Origin: a virus
Direction: 5' to 3' (one strand)
Length of the DNA stretch: 25,458 nt
Virus record (IMG/VR): IMGVR_UViG_3300028920_000248
Location: 1 to 25,458 of that record
This document shows, piece after piece, positions 7,231 to 14,380 of the stretch (within the stretch, counting starts at the first letter, position 1; every line of letters starts with the position of its first letter). A model generated the notes under the pieces. The model did not search any database. It saw nothing but the letters and a program-made list of their open reading frames with translations, and was not told the origin of the DNA. A program made the translations under genes and the position numbers.

Positions 7231-8842
7231 TATTCTCCTCTTTCTCCCAGCGGGAGGCGGTGTCATCATCGATCTCTTTCTCTGTAAGGCCTTTCTCCTG
7301 CATGAGGTCTTGCTCCTCTTCGAGTTGGTCGAAGGTAGCCCGCCAGTCGCCCCCACGTTCAGCAATTGCTTCGGCCCTCGTTTTGAGATTGGCCTGGACA
7401 AGAAGCTTATCGGCCTGGGCCGCCTTGATGGGTTCGATATCGCCCTTTGGGGCGCCGCGCCACTCAAGCTGCGTGTAGAGGTGCATGTTGCTGTAGAAAG
7501 CTTGTACCGTGAGTTCGCGCCGGAGATATGCCTCCTCCATGAGCATCGACCAGAGGGGATTGAGAACATTTCGGCCGAGCCAGGTTCGCCGGAACATGAA
7601 CACTCGCCAGGCTTCGAGCATAGCGGAACGGAAGCCGGCAAAGTTTGTTCCCTCCACATCCTTAAAAAGCACCACGTAGGGGATATTCAGGGCCGCGGCA
7701 ATGGCCTTCATAATGATCTTCGTGAAGGGGTCGAACGTGGTACCGGGACGGCTTGCGGCAATGGGGTGCGGTTTTTCTCCCCGGTTGCCGTACATGATCA
7801 TCCCTGGAATCAGTTCCTGGTAACGGACGGTTTTGTCCGTCGCGTTATTGTTACGGTCGATTCCGTAGCCGTCAAAGCCGGGCATATTGTCGGCAAAACC
7901 ATAGGGATCCTGCGACGTAAGCTCGACAAACATGGAAAAAGCCGCCGTAACGATCGAGGAGACGAGTTCGGCATCAAGTAGATCGTTGAGGTCCTGGAAA
8001 AATTTCAGGGCCGGTGAATAAGGGGGTACATTTCGCACCATTTCGGCATCGTCCTGGATGAAACGGTGGAGGACCTGCCAGCGGTGTCCCTTCCGAACAG
8101 GAATCCGGGAATAGTTTTTCGATGTATCTGCCAGGAATGACCTGCCTGTTCCGATAGTAGTCTTCTTGATCCAATAGGCAACCGGAGTTCCGTTGCGGTC
8201 GAGTTCGACTCCGTCGCGAATGTTACCGCCGGCGGCCTTATCCGTGGGCGTTCGGAGTCGCTGCGGACTGATGACCTGGCAGGCCAGCGAATAGGGCCGT
8301 ATCGGGTCATCGATCATCAGGGGCAAAACGACGACTTCGCCGTACTGCATGAGATTACACTCCATGAGATACTGAATATCACCGAAGTGCATTCGTTCGC
8401 CGGCATCCGACCAGGGAACCCAGCGGGTGTAGATCGCTCTCTGTTCGGTCTGGATCGCCCGGGCAGCGTTTTTCGTAATCCCAAGGGCTTCGGCGTTAAT
8501 GACGGGATGCGGCTGCAATCCAGCACCGACGACGGTCACGCCGAAGGTATTTTTGATCCCCGCCGCGTAGGGGTTATCCTGGATCAGTTCCGTTGCCCGT
8601 TCGACGATCCGGTGCCGCTCGCGGGCGGCGGTACGATGATCGATACGCCGGGGATTCCAGTTCTGCATGGTTCCCTCGCGTTTTGACGCCTTGCGGCTGT
8701 ATTGATATGCCGATGACGGCAGGGGACGGTTATCGGGACCAAAGAGGAGCGGATGGCGTATCTGGGCGGCGATGGCATGCAGCGCCGTGGTGCGAATACG
8801 TTCCCGTTCGAGTGAGCGATCTATATCGTAGGCGGCATTCAT
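7217..8842 (-). CDS. Portal protein (lambda gpB family)
   Basis: 541 aa, similar to the 533 aa of lambda gpB. It forms the dodecameric ring at the head vertex through which DNA is packaged and ejected. Signatures: NWNPRRIDHRTAARERHRIVERATELI near the N-terminus, 'NPYAAGIKNTFGVTVVGAGLQPHP', 'MECNLMQYGEVVVLPLM', 'YWIKKT', 'HRFIQDDAEMVRNVPPYSPAL' and 'NIPYVVLFKDVEGTNFAGFRSAMLEAWRVFMFRR', all placed as in Phage_portal_2. The N-terminus before residue 50 is variable in the family. It ends 14 bases inside the protease gene, and the W-like gene ends three bases upstream. Confidence 0.93.
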   Translation of the reverse strand: MNAAYDIDRSLERERIRTTALHAIAAQIRHPLLFGPDNRPLPSSAYQYSRKASKREGTMQNWNPRRIDHRTAARERHRIVERATELIQDNPYAAGIKNTFGVTVVGAGLQPHPVINAEALGITKNAARAIQTEQRAIYTRWVPWSDAGERMHFGDIQYLMECNLMQYGEVVVLPLMIDDPIRPYSLACQVISPQRLRTPTDKAAGGNIRDGVELDRNGTPVAYWIKKTTIGTGRSFLADTSKNYSRIPVRKGHRWQVLHRFIQDDAEMVRNVPPYSPALKFFQDLNDLLDAELVSSIVTAAFSMFVELTSQDPYGFADNMPGFDGYGIDRNNNATDKTVRYQELIPGMIMYGNRGEKPHPIAASRPGTTFDPFTKIIMKAIAAALNIPYVVLFKDVEGTNFAGFRSAMLEAWRVFMFRRTWLGRNVLNPLWSMLMEEAYLRRELTVQAFYSNMHLYTQLEWRGAPKGDIEPIKAAQADKLLVQANLKTRAEAIAERGGDWRATFDQLEEEQDLMQEKGLTEKEIDDDTASRWEKEENNDEK

Positions 8843-8845
8843 TCG

Positions 8846-9067
8846 TTACCTCTTGCGGATTCCATGGTTGAAGGCGGGACCGCCGACGGCGGAGAGCTCT
8901 TTGACCTTGCGGTCCCAGTAGGTGACGCGTTCGCCGATCATTTTCAGGTCGGCCCGGGTCAGGGACCGCCCGCCGATAGAATATGACTGGCCGGCAGCGA
9001 CCTTGTCCTCCGCGTCGAGCCAGATGGCGAGTTTTGCTTCGGCCTGTGCGAGTGTGATTCCTGCCAT
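8846..9067 (-). CDS. Head completion protein, gpW/DUF6148-like
   Basis: 73 aa. MAGITLAQAEAKLAIWLDAEDKVAAGQSYSIGGRSLTRADLKMIGERVTYW-type sequences (two helices around a short beta hairpin 'QSYSIGGRSLTRAD') are typical of the small proteins that stabilise the packaged head in place of lambda gpW. It lies immediately before the portal gene, the W position. The ribosome site is weak (AGGTTGC before the ATG). It is the first gene of the head operon after the gene-free region, so its 5' region (9068-9240) probably carries the controls. Confidence 0.85.
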   Translation of the reverse strand: MAGITLAQAEAKLAIWLDAEDKVAAGQSYSIGGRSLTRADLKMIGERVTYWDRKVKELSAVGGPAFNHGIRKR

Positions 9068-9081
9068 AAAGCAACCTCGAA

Positions 9082-9114
9082 ATATGGTCGTGTCATTTGA
9101 TGCTCACACCATAT
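9082..9114. repeat. Inverted repeat upstream of the head operon
   Basis: ATATGGT at 9082-9088 pairs with ACCATAT at 9108-9114, extended by GTG/CAC with one bulged base. It lies 15 bases before the start of the W-like gene (minus strand) and could be an mRNA leader hairpin or a protein site. Confidence 0.5.
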
Positions 9115-9160
9115 CATGGGGTTTTGGGGAAAAATGCATGACGCACGCATTCATAGGACT

Positions 9161-9239
9161 TTCGTTACAGGTTTGATAGGTTGCCGAGGGGGGTTCGTAA
9201 CAGGTTTTTACTTGACAGGATTTTTTACAATCCTAAATC
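9161..9239 (+). promoter_or_regulatory. Candidate promoter with two operator-like direct repeats
   Basis: TTCGTTACAGGTTT (9161-9174) recurs as TTCGTAACAGGTTT (9194-9207), 13 of 14 bases the same and 33 bp apart (three helix turns). Directly after is TTGACA (9212-9217), a perfect -35, with TAAATC 16 bases further (9234-9239) as a fair -10. The spacer itself is an inverted repeat, AGGATT/AATCCT (9217-9234). This reads as a repressible promoter firing on the plus strand into the hairpin region. The regulator is unknown. Confidence 0.5.
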
Positions 9240-9285
9240 TACGATGGCAACAGCTTGCCCTTAGCAGATAACTAACCTTTTCTGG

Positions 9286-9308
9286 GCATCATGATCATCC
9301 AATGATGC
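9286..9308. repeat. Inverted repeat GCATCAT/ATGATGC
   Basis: GCATCAT at 9286-9292 and ATGATGC at 9302-9308 form a perfect seven-base-pair stem with a nine-base loop. The word TGATGCTCA also appears at 9099-9107, so the two inverted repeats of this region share a sequence block. Confidence 0.45.
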
Positions 9309-9427
9309 TCAGTCTACACGCTAAAAATCACAGGGGTTAATTGCCGTGGCACCCATGGTGGATATTGGTGCAGTTTTTCATTTTTGATGGTGTTAAAAAT
9401 TGGATTCACTTTGTTGGTTGCTGGTAA

Positions 9428-9915
9428 GAAAAAGGCCCCCGGTTTTAGTTGGGGTACGGAAGCTACCGGGGATCAATGATGGGTGTAAAAAGGGGATCCC
9501 CTCTGGGAGGGAAAGAGAGCTTGGAACTCCCGGAGGTTCAGATAAAAAAGTGAAGTGAAAATGAACAGTTCTACCCATTTACTAATAATTCACGGACACA
9601 CAAAATCTGTACTCATTTTCCAACAGGTCTCACAAAATTGGATATAAGCCCCCGGCAAAAGGAGGGAAAAGGAGAGACGAAGGAAAATCCGGAGGCTTAA
9701 TCCAAACCTTTTTTATAAAAAGGAGGTATCCCCCGAGAGCGAAACACTCCCGGAGGATGAGTGGATTCCTAAATATTCTTACAAATAATGTAAAAGAACT
9801 GAGGTACCGCCGTGTAATTCAATATCATCTATTAAAGAAAAGGAGAGTCCTCCGGAGCACTAGCGGAAACACCCCAGAGGATTCTCAGGAGTCTACAAAA
9901 AATGTAAAAGGAGTT
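9428..9915 (+). other. Chain of GGA-rich imperfect hairpins, no protein coding seen
   Basis: Five related units start with A-rich plus GG(A)GG blocks near 9428, 9485, 9657, 9717 and 9837. Four fold as hairpins: CCCCGGT with CTACCGGGG (9437-9471), CTCTGGGAG with CTCCCGGAG (9501-9535), ATCCCCCGAG with CTCCCGGAGGAT (9728-9758), and AGTCCTC with GAGGATTCT (9846-9885). The last two share AGCG(G)AAACAC in the loop and are followed by near-identical ACAAA-AATGTAAAAG words (9781, 9895), so they are a diverged tandem copy of about 120 bp. GGA occurs about twenty times on the plus strand. CCTTTTTTATAAAAAGG (9709-9725) is a further palindrome. Around it, the remainder of 9240-10136 is AT-rich with nothing else I can name. 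This may be a structured RNA or a protein-binding region. Confidence 0.45.
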
Positions 9916-10054
9916 TAAATCTATATTCCTTACCATTATGCTTGTCAAGGAATAATTATCATTATTGAGGCAAATTTTCTAATTTCATAAAATAATTATC
10001 GCAAGGCGAAAATGACAATAGTTCTATAAAAACGCCCTTACTTTACGAAAATCC

Positions 10055-10082
10055 TTGCCTTTTTGTATTGTATATGTATTAT
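10055..10082 (+). promoter_or_regulatory. Candidate promoter for the 44-aa ORF and HU gene
   Basis: TTGCCT (10055-10060) and TATTAT (10077-10082), 16 bases apart, lie about 55 bases before the 44-aa ORF on the plus strand. GTATATG (10070-10076) and CATATAC (10107-10113) form an inverted repeat across the presumed start site and could be an operator. An AATAATTATC word is repeated upstream at 9951 and 9991. Confidence 0.4.
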
Positions 10083-10136
10083 TAAGCACTTTTCTTTCAA
10101 TGCAAGCATATACATGATCTAACTACCGGGGATGAA

Positions 10137-10271
10137 ATGACGAAGAGTGAGCTTCTCGCGATAATCTACAAGATTCTTGATACGAACGATAACCTGGATT
10201 TCCTCTTAGCGTTGAACAGTGAAAACCTGAAAACGCTTATTGCCTGCATAAGAGAAAGAATCGAACACTAG
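10137..10271 (+). CDS. Small helical protein, 44 aa
   Basis: Reads MTKSELLAIIYKILDTNDNL and continues to IRERIEH, ending in TAG. The sequence is strongly amphipathic: leucines and isoleucines at helix spacing (LLAIIYKIL, FLLALNSENLKTLIACI), which is unlikely for random sequence. The ribosome site is weak (GGGGATGAA just before the ATG). It ends 29 bases before the HU gene in the same direction, so the two probably share a transcript. No family recognised; a small DNA-binding partner or regulator is possible but not shown. Confidence 0.55.
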   Translation: MTKSELLAIIYKILDTNDNLDFLLALNSENLKTLIACIRERIEH

Positions 10272-10300
10272 GTAAACGATGAATTTTTAAGGAGTGGCAT

Positions 10301-10582
10301 ATGGTAAAGGGCGACCTCATTCATGTACTGGCCAAGAAAGAAAATCTGAAAAAGAGAGAGGCAAAAGAAATCGTAAATCTGATTTTCAAGAATTTCAAGG
10401 ACACGCTTGTAGACGGCGGGAGAATTGAGATCAGGGGGTTCGGCAGCCTTGCGGTAAGGGACTATGACACATACACGGGGCGGAATCCGAAAACGGGGGA
10501 ACTCATCACCGTCGGCACCAAAAAGCTTCCTCATTTCAGAACTGGGGACGACCTCAGGAAGCGAGTAAACTCGCGGCGATAA
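10301..10582 (+). CDS. HU/IHF-family DNA-bending protein
   Basis: 93 aa. The bacterial histone-like fold is clear: N-terminal helices (KGDLIHVLAKKENLKKREAKEIVNLIFKNFKDTL), the strand pair DGGRIEIRGFGSLAVRDY, and the arm motif GRNPKTGE that inserts into the minor groove with its conserved proline. It ends LPHFRTGDDLRKRVNSRR. An AAGGAG ribosome site precedes the ATG. Phages use such proteins for integration, packaging or replication. Here it is isolated from the host context, between terminase and portal modules and on the opposite strand to them, so it is likely part of an inserted moron with its own promoter. Confidence 0.92.
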   Translation: MVKGDLIHVLAKKENLKKREAKEIVNLIFKNFKDTLVDGGRIEIRGFGSLAVRDYDTYTGRNPKTGELITVGTKKLPHFRTGDDLRKRVNSRR

Positions 10583-10678
10583 AAGACATGATGAAGCCTA
10601 TTGCGGGGTCCCGCGGAAACCAACGCATTGTAATATACATTAATTTATCGTCAATAATCATGAAGTTTTGCTGATATT

Positions 10679-10736
10679 GTGACGGATTTCACATTATATG
10701 TGTGACGGATTTCATGGCTTGTGAGTGAATTATACT
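10679..10736 (+). promoter_or_regulatory. Direct repeat plus -10 element before the 187-aa gene
   Basis: GTGACGGATTTCA occurs exactly at 10679-10691 and 10702-10714, 23 bp apart. TATACT (10731-10736) follows as a good -10, with no good -35, which suits an activator-dependent promoter. The first gene downstream starts at 10849. The rest of 10583-10848 shows only a GCGG/CCGC mini-hairpin after the HU gene. Confidence 0.45.
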
Positions 10737-10848
10737 ATAGGTTGAAGAGCCTACGGAGGAGGAGGTATAGTATCCCAAATATGTACACCTAAGTTTTTCA
10801 CATTATAAAACACCAGCCACATGCTGTATTGCAGCGGAAGGAGTGCGC

Positions 10849-11412
10849 ATGAGATTCTCACTGAACTGGTCTAACTGGCGACATCGGATAAGCGACGTAT
10901 TCTATTTGAGCAAATCATCTCTTCACATTCATCCCATGGAAAAACATCGGGACATATTGGAGTGGAAACATCCGCATTCGGACTGGCAAAGAAAATTTGC
11001 CACATTACACGTTGGCAACGAGAAGAAAAAAACGGCACGAGAGTGCAGTGCCACCCTTTTTATTACATCGGCTCCGGAATATGCAGAGCATATGGTAACA
11101 GGATGGCCGCTTTTATGGCAGGATACAGATTACTGGCATAAAAATATCGGAACGCAATTTGTGACTATTGACAATAAACCTCTACGTATCAAACTTGCTT
11201 TTACTGACTCAAATCGAGCGTTGGCAGGGTGTTGGGTAGCGAACGAGGATGCGCTATTTAAAAGTACGATGGCTCGGGCGTATTTACCCGAAGGCATATA
11301 CGAGGCTATCGTAAAAGTGACGTGTAGCAATTGTAAGGATGATTTCAAAAAGTACAGAATATTTTCACCCCGTACCTGGGATGGTCTGGATATTGAAGAA
11401 ATAGAAATGTAG
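10849..11412 (+). CDS. Unknown 187-aa protein of the inserted region
   Basis: Begins MRFSLNWSNWRHRISDVF. I use ATG 10849 because AAGGAG lies five bases upstream; an in-frame GTG two codons earlier is within that site. The body is mixed beta-rich (FATLHVGNEKKKTARE, ATLFITSAPEY, WPLLWQDTDYWHKNIG, LRIKLAFTDSNRALAG, GIYEAIVKVTCSNCKDDFKKY) with many Trp. No transmembrane segment, signal or catalytic motif is visible. Its promoter and the HU gene before it fit a moron expressed from the lysogen or a special signal. It converges with the HTH gene at 11502. It could be a superinfection or defence factor, but nothing in the sequence shows that. Confidence 0.7.
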   Translation: MRFSLNWSNWRHRISDVFYLSKSSLHIHPMEKHRDILEWKHPHSDWQRKFATLHVGNEKKKTARECSATLFITSAPEYAEHMVTGWPLLWQDTDYWHKNIGTQFVTIDNKPLRIKLAFTDSNRALAGCWVANEDALFKSTMARAYLPEGIYEAIVKVTCSNCKDDFKKYRIFSPRTWDGLDIEEIEM

Positions 11413-11425
11413 TTTTTGTGAAGCG

Positions 11426-11446
11426 GCTGTACCTTTGATTTACAGC
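11426..11446. terminator. Hairpin between convergent genes
   Basis: GCTGTA (11426-11431) and TACAGC (11441-11446) form a perfect six-base-pair stem, nine-base loop, between the plus-strand gene ending at 11412 and the minus-strand gene ending at 11502. There is no T-run, so it is a weak bidirectional terminator candidate at best. Confidence 0.35.
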
Positions 11447-11501
11447 AACCGAAAGGATTTCACTATGGATCGTTGCACCTTCGGAAGCATACGTTTGCAT
11501 T

Positions 11502-11726
11502 TTATTCTTCCGGTATCTGGTCTACCGCATCACCGACCTGCACAAGAGTATAGCGGCGGAACCATTCGTCAATATTATCGACATGTGCCCACCAATCTCG
11601 ACCATCAAACCGTGCTGGCATACCGAGTTTGATAAATTTTCTGAATGCATAATCAGATATCCCGTTGAGATATGCCTTGATATCTTCCTTACAGGTAAGC
11701 ACTTTTTCCGTTTGGGGGGCAGCCAT
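11502..11726 (-). CDS. Small helix-turn-helix protein after the terminase
   Basis: 74 aa. LTCKEDIKAYLNGISDYAFRKFIKLGMPARFDGRDWWAHVDNIDEWFRR is the pattern of the excisionase/MerR-like winged helix in which a helix-turn-helix is followed by 'GMPAR..G..W.AH..NID.WF', typical of small phage DNA-binding proteins. Its ATG follows directly on the terminase stop codon, so it is co-translated with gpA. It is the last gene on the minus strand before the inserted region. It might contribute to packaging-site recognition or regulate late genes; the role is not shown by the sequence. Confidence 0.75.
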   Translation of the reverse strand: MAAPQTEKVLTCKEDIKAYLNGISDYAFRKFIKLGMPARFDGRDWWAHVDNIDEWFRRYTLVQVGDAVDQIPEE

Positions 11727-13655
11727 TCATCTCCTCTCCAACCATGAGGGGCGTTTGAATTTATAAATCGAGCATTTAACCCGCTCGGTCGTCATCCTTT
11801 CTGCCTGTTGATCCAGATTCAGCTTTGAGTCCCGATTCATTGCCTTTGCTTCATTTTGCTTTTTCATATATGAGGCTAGCATCTGAAGACTGGGCAGCCA
11901 CTCCGGATCCGCGCACGCAGCGGCATATACCTCACAATCAAGAAGGTGATTGTCCTTCCGTATCCTCCGCCATTCAATCTTGCCCCGACGGGTGCGCCTT
12001 TTCTCTTCCGCGAGGAGCTGCCGGGCATAATCGATACCTGTTTCGTTGTGGAGAAAAAAACGCTGGCTCTCATCTTCGCCCCTGGAAAGCCGCCAGTGGA
12101 TGATTTCCTTAAACTGTGCCGTATCGACTAACCGCAGCTCCAGTCCCCCGGGAATCGGTTTGTTGCTCCTGGGAAACCTGTCGATAACCGACACACGAAT
12201 CCTCGACTGCTGCCGCTGGGATGCCCCCTTGGTTCCGTAAACAAGACCCGGTTGCTGTTTGCGGAGCCATTGGTAGATCTCCTCGGTCCGCGTCCATTCG
12301 CTGTCTTCGGTAACCCCGCCGCCGGTATCGATGACGGCTCTCCAGATTCCCCGCGTCTCGGATGATCCCTTGACCTGGTAGCGAGTTCGGTATAGAAGGG
12401 CCTCCACGTCGTCCCAGGCGGAAAGGTAGCCGTACTGAATGAGCCAACTTGTCAGGTCTTCTCCCCAGGCCCGCACGACAAACCAGAATCCGTACTTCTG
12501 GGCATCAATGCCGCAGGTGATAGCTATGGCTCCCTGCGGCACTATGCCCGGAGGCAGGTCGGTCATGTGGGTGTTGAGAACGTCGCTTTCATGTTTCGGC
12601 TCAATGGTTTCCTTCCACTCCTCAGCCTTGTGCTGGGTTACGAAGAACATGAGCTTGGACAGGTCTTCCTGGCCGCGAAGGAAATCGGCGGCGGCCTTTG
12701 ATAACGACGTCTGTCGTGAGTACCACGACGGGAGTGGACCGAACCCAATCACCCGGGGATAATCCACCGGTCTTCCGGCAACCCATGTACCGGCCGTAAC
12801 GGCGTCATTGCGTGTCTCATCATCCCAGAACATGCCGCAGTCAACGCACTGATACCGGGCGAGTTTCTTCCGCTCGATTTCCCGGGGATCGCGGACATTT
12901 TTCGGCCAGACAATCTGATCGAAATCCATAAACTGAATGGTCCCGCAGATGGGACAGCGTGCGTGATAGCATCGGATCTCATCAGCCTCGGTTATGAGCG
13001 CTTTCATGATGGTGCTCGGTTCGGGACCCGGAGTGGACAGCTTGATGATCTTCTTGGTAAACGGAAATGCGTTGGTTCGTACCTCGGCCAGCGAGCTCGG
13101 ATCGGCTTCCTTTCCGGTGAAGTCCGGGTATTTGTCGGTTTCGTCGAGGACAAGATGTTGGACAGGTTCGGAAGCGAGCTCCGCCGCCGATGTTGCCCAG
13201 GTCATCATGAGGTCGGCGCCATTGCGAAACCGGACCGCCAGGGTTGTCGTCTCTCCGATGCGATCGGAAAGAAGCGCCGAGATCCGCGGTGTCGCCCGGA
13301 ACGTCGGGATAATGCGCCTCCGGGCTATCCGCTTTGCCACCTTCTCATCGGGCATGACGTACATGCAGGGCCCGGGATCCTGATCGATCGAAGCCAGGAG
13401 ACAGTTGAGGGCAATGTTGGTCTTGCCCACCTGCGGGGCAAAACAGAGGATAATCTCCCGGACATGGGGCAGGCCGTAGGTATCCATCGGCTCGATGAGA
13501 AAGGGTGCCAGGTCATTCCGCCAGGGTCCGGGCAGAGGCTTCCCCACCACGACGCGGTACTTCTCCGCCCACTGTGAAACACTAAGATCCTCCCGCTTCC
13601 GAAAAACCAGCTTTTCGCCTTCGGTAAAACTGAAAGAATATGCCTTTAAGGTCAT
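11727..13655 (-). CDS. Terminase large subunit (lambda gpA family)
   Basis: 642 aa, matching the 641 aa of lambda gpA. It is the packaging motor ATPase and the nuclease that cuts concatemers. Walker A is APQVGKT (Lys78), Walker B is LVLDETDK (Asp171, Glu172). A zinc knuckle CPICG...CVDCG sits at 234-273. The nuclease domain shows CGIDAQKYGFWF, an acidic VIDTGGG segment and KDNHLLDCEVYAAAC near the end, all expected in this family. The N-terminal 'REDLSVSQWAEKYRVV' is typical too. A GGAG about eleven bases before the ATG is a loose ribosome site. Use of gpA-type terminase implies cos-type packaging, so a cos site is expected near 14400-15300, though I cannot identify it. Confidence 0.93.
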   Translation of the reverse strand: MTLKAYSFSFTEGEKLVFRKREDLSVSQWAEKYRVVVGKPLPGPWRNDLAPFLIEPMDTYGLPHVREIILCFAPQVGKTNIALNCLLASIDQDPGPCMYVMPDEKVAKRIARRRIIPTFRATPRISALLSDRIGETTTLAVRFRNGADLMMTWATSAAELASEPVQHLVLDETDKYPDFTGKEADPSSLAEVRTNAFPFTKKIIKLSTPGPEPSTIMKALITEADEIRCYHARCPICGTIQFMDFDQIVWPKNVRDPREIERKKLARYQCVDCGMFWDDETRNDAVTAGTWVAGRPVDYPRVIGFGPLPSWYSRQTSLSKAAADFLRGQEDLSKLMFFVTQHKAEEWKETIEPKHESDVLNTHMTDLPPGIVPQGAIAITCGIDAQKYGFWFVVRAWGEDLTSWLIQYGYLSAWDDVEALLYRTRYQVKGSSETRGIWRAVIDTGGGVTEDSEWTRTEEIYQWLRKQQPGLVYGTKGASQRQQSRIRVSVIDRFPRSNKPIPGGLELRLVDTAQFKEIIHWRLSRGEDESQRFFLHNETGIDYARQLLAEEKRRTRRGKIEWRRIRKDNHLLDCEVYAAACADPEWLPSLQMLASYMKKQNEAKAMNRDSKLNLDQQAERMTTERVKCSIYKFKRPSWLERR

Positions 13656-13663
13656 CCGTTTCG

Positions 13664-14380
13664 TTACTCCGTTTCATCGCTCATTTCATTGACATCGTCT
13701 TCTTCAGACACACCGGCCGAATAATACTGAATGATAAACTGCCGATCCTTGGCATACCGGTCGAGAATCTGATCGAATTCACGAATCATGAAATCGATCA
13801 GTTCCGGAATTATTTGATCGGTAGTCGCTTGATAGCTTTGTTCCGCTGCTTCAAGAGCGACGTCGATGATTTTTCGTTCACCTTCAGAAGAGCTAAGTTC
13901 TCTCGCTTCCTTCACCGGGACGATGATCGCCTCGTATAACATGTTACCGACGATCCGCTTGACGATGGCCTCGGCTTTCGTATGAGCGAGATTAATCAGG
14001 TCCGTTTTGTACTGGGAAGCCCGGGCGGCGAGTTCATGCTCAAAGAGGGCCTTCTCTATATATAGCCCTTGGGCGATTTTCGTCTTGAGTTCCCAGTGAT
14101 CAGCCTGGGCACGCACCTTTTTTATTTCTGCATCGAGTTTTTCACCCTGCTTTCGGTCAAGGTCATCCGTAGTTGACGAACCGTCTTTCCGCTTGAGAAA
14201 GGTTGTCGCATATTTATCTACATCTTTTAAATTATAGGTTCCGTCATCCCGGGGACGAAGCTTTCCCTCTCTCTGATGTTTGTAGATCCCGGACCGTGAA
14301 ACTTTCCACCCCAAGCTATCTAGGTACTGCTGCACGCCATGTAAACTCGTAAATAATTCTGGTTTCGAGTTTCTCTTCAT
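13664..14380 (-). CDS. Terminase small subunit (Nu1-like)
   Basis: 238 aa. The first 70 residues resemble a winged-helix DNA-binding domain ('FTSLHGVQQYLDSLGWKVSRSGIYKHQREGKLRPRDDGTYNLKDVDKYA'), which in Nu1 binds the cos site; the rest is a long charged helix (KLDAEIKKVRAQADHWELKTKI) and an acidic C-terminus ending VSEEDDVNEMSDETE that would contact gpA. Lambda Nu1 is 181 aa, so this is a longer relative. It sits directly before the large subunit, and its ATG overlaps the previous stop by ATGA. Similarity to Nu1 is weak in sequence but clear in layout and position. Confidence 0.82.
   Translation of the reverse strand: MKRNSKPELFTSLHGVQQYLDSLGWKVSRSGIYKHQREGKLRPRDDGTYNLKDVDKYATTFLKRKDGSSTTDDLDRKQGEKLDAEIKKVRAQADHWELKTKIAQGLYIEKALFEHELAARASQYKTDLINLAHTKAEAIVKRIVGNMLYEAIIVPVKEARELSSSEGERKIIDVALEAAEQSYQATTDQIIPELIDFMIREFDQILDRYAKDRQFIIQYYSAGVSEEDDVNEMSDETE

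Noticed and set aside
9393-9578. A short minus-strand frame in the gene-free region
   Set aside because: Its protein is Pro/Ser-rich without pattern and crosses the hairpin units; no good ribosome site.
9428-9915. CRISPR-like array
   Set aside because: Units are unequal in spacing and sequence, with no identical repeats, no spacers of uniform length and no cas genes.
9945-9970. Fur-box-like palindrome AATAAT/ATTATT
   Set aside because: Simple AT-rich palindrome with poor match to the full 19-bp consensus; chance is likely in this AT-rich stretch.
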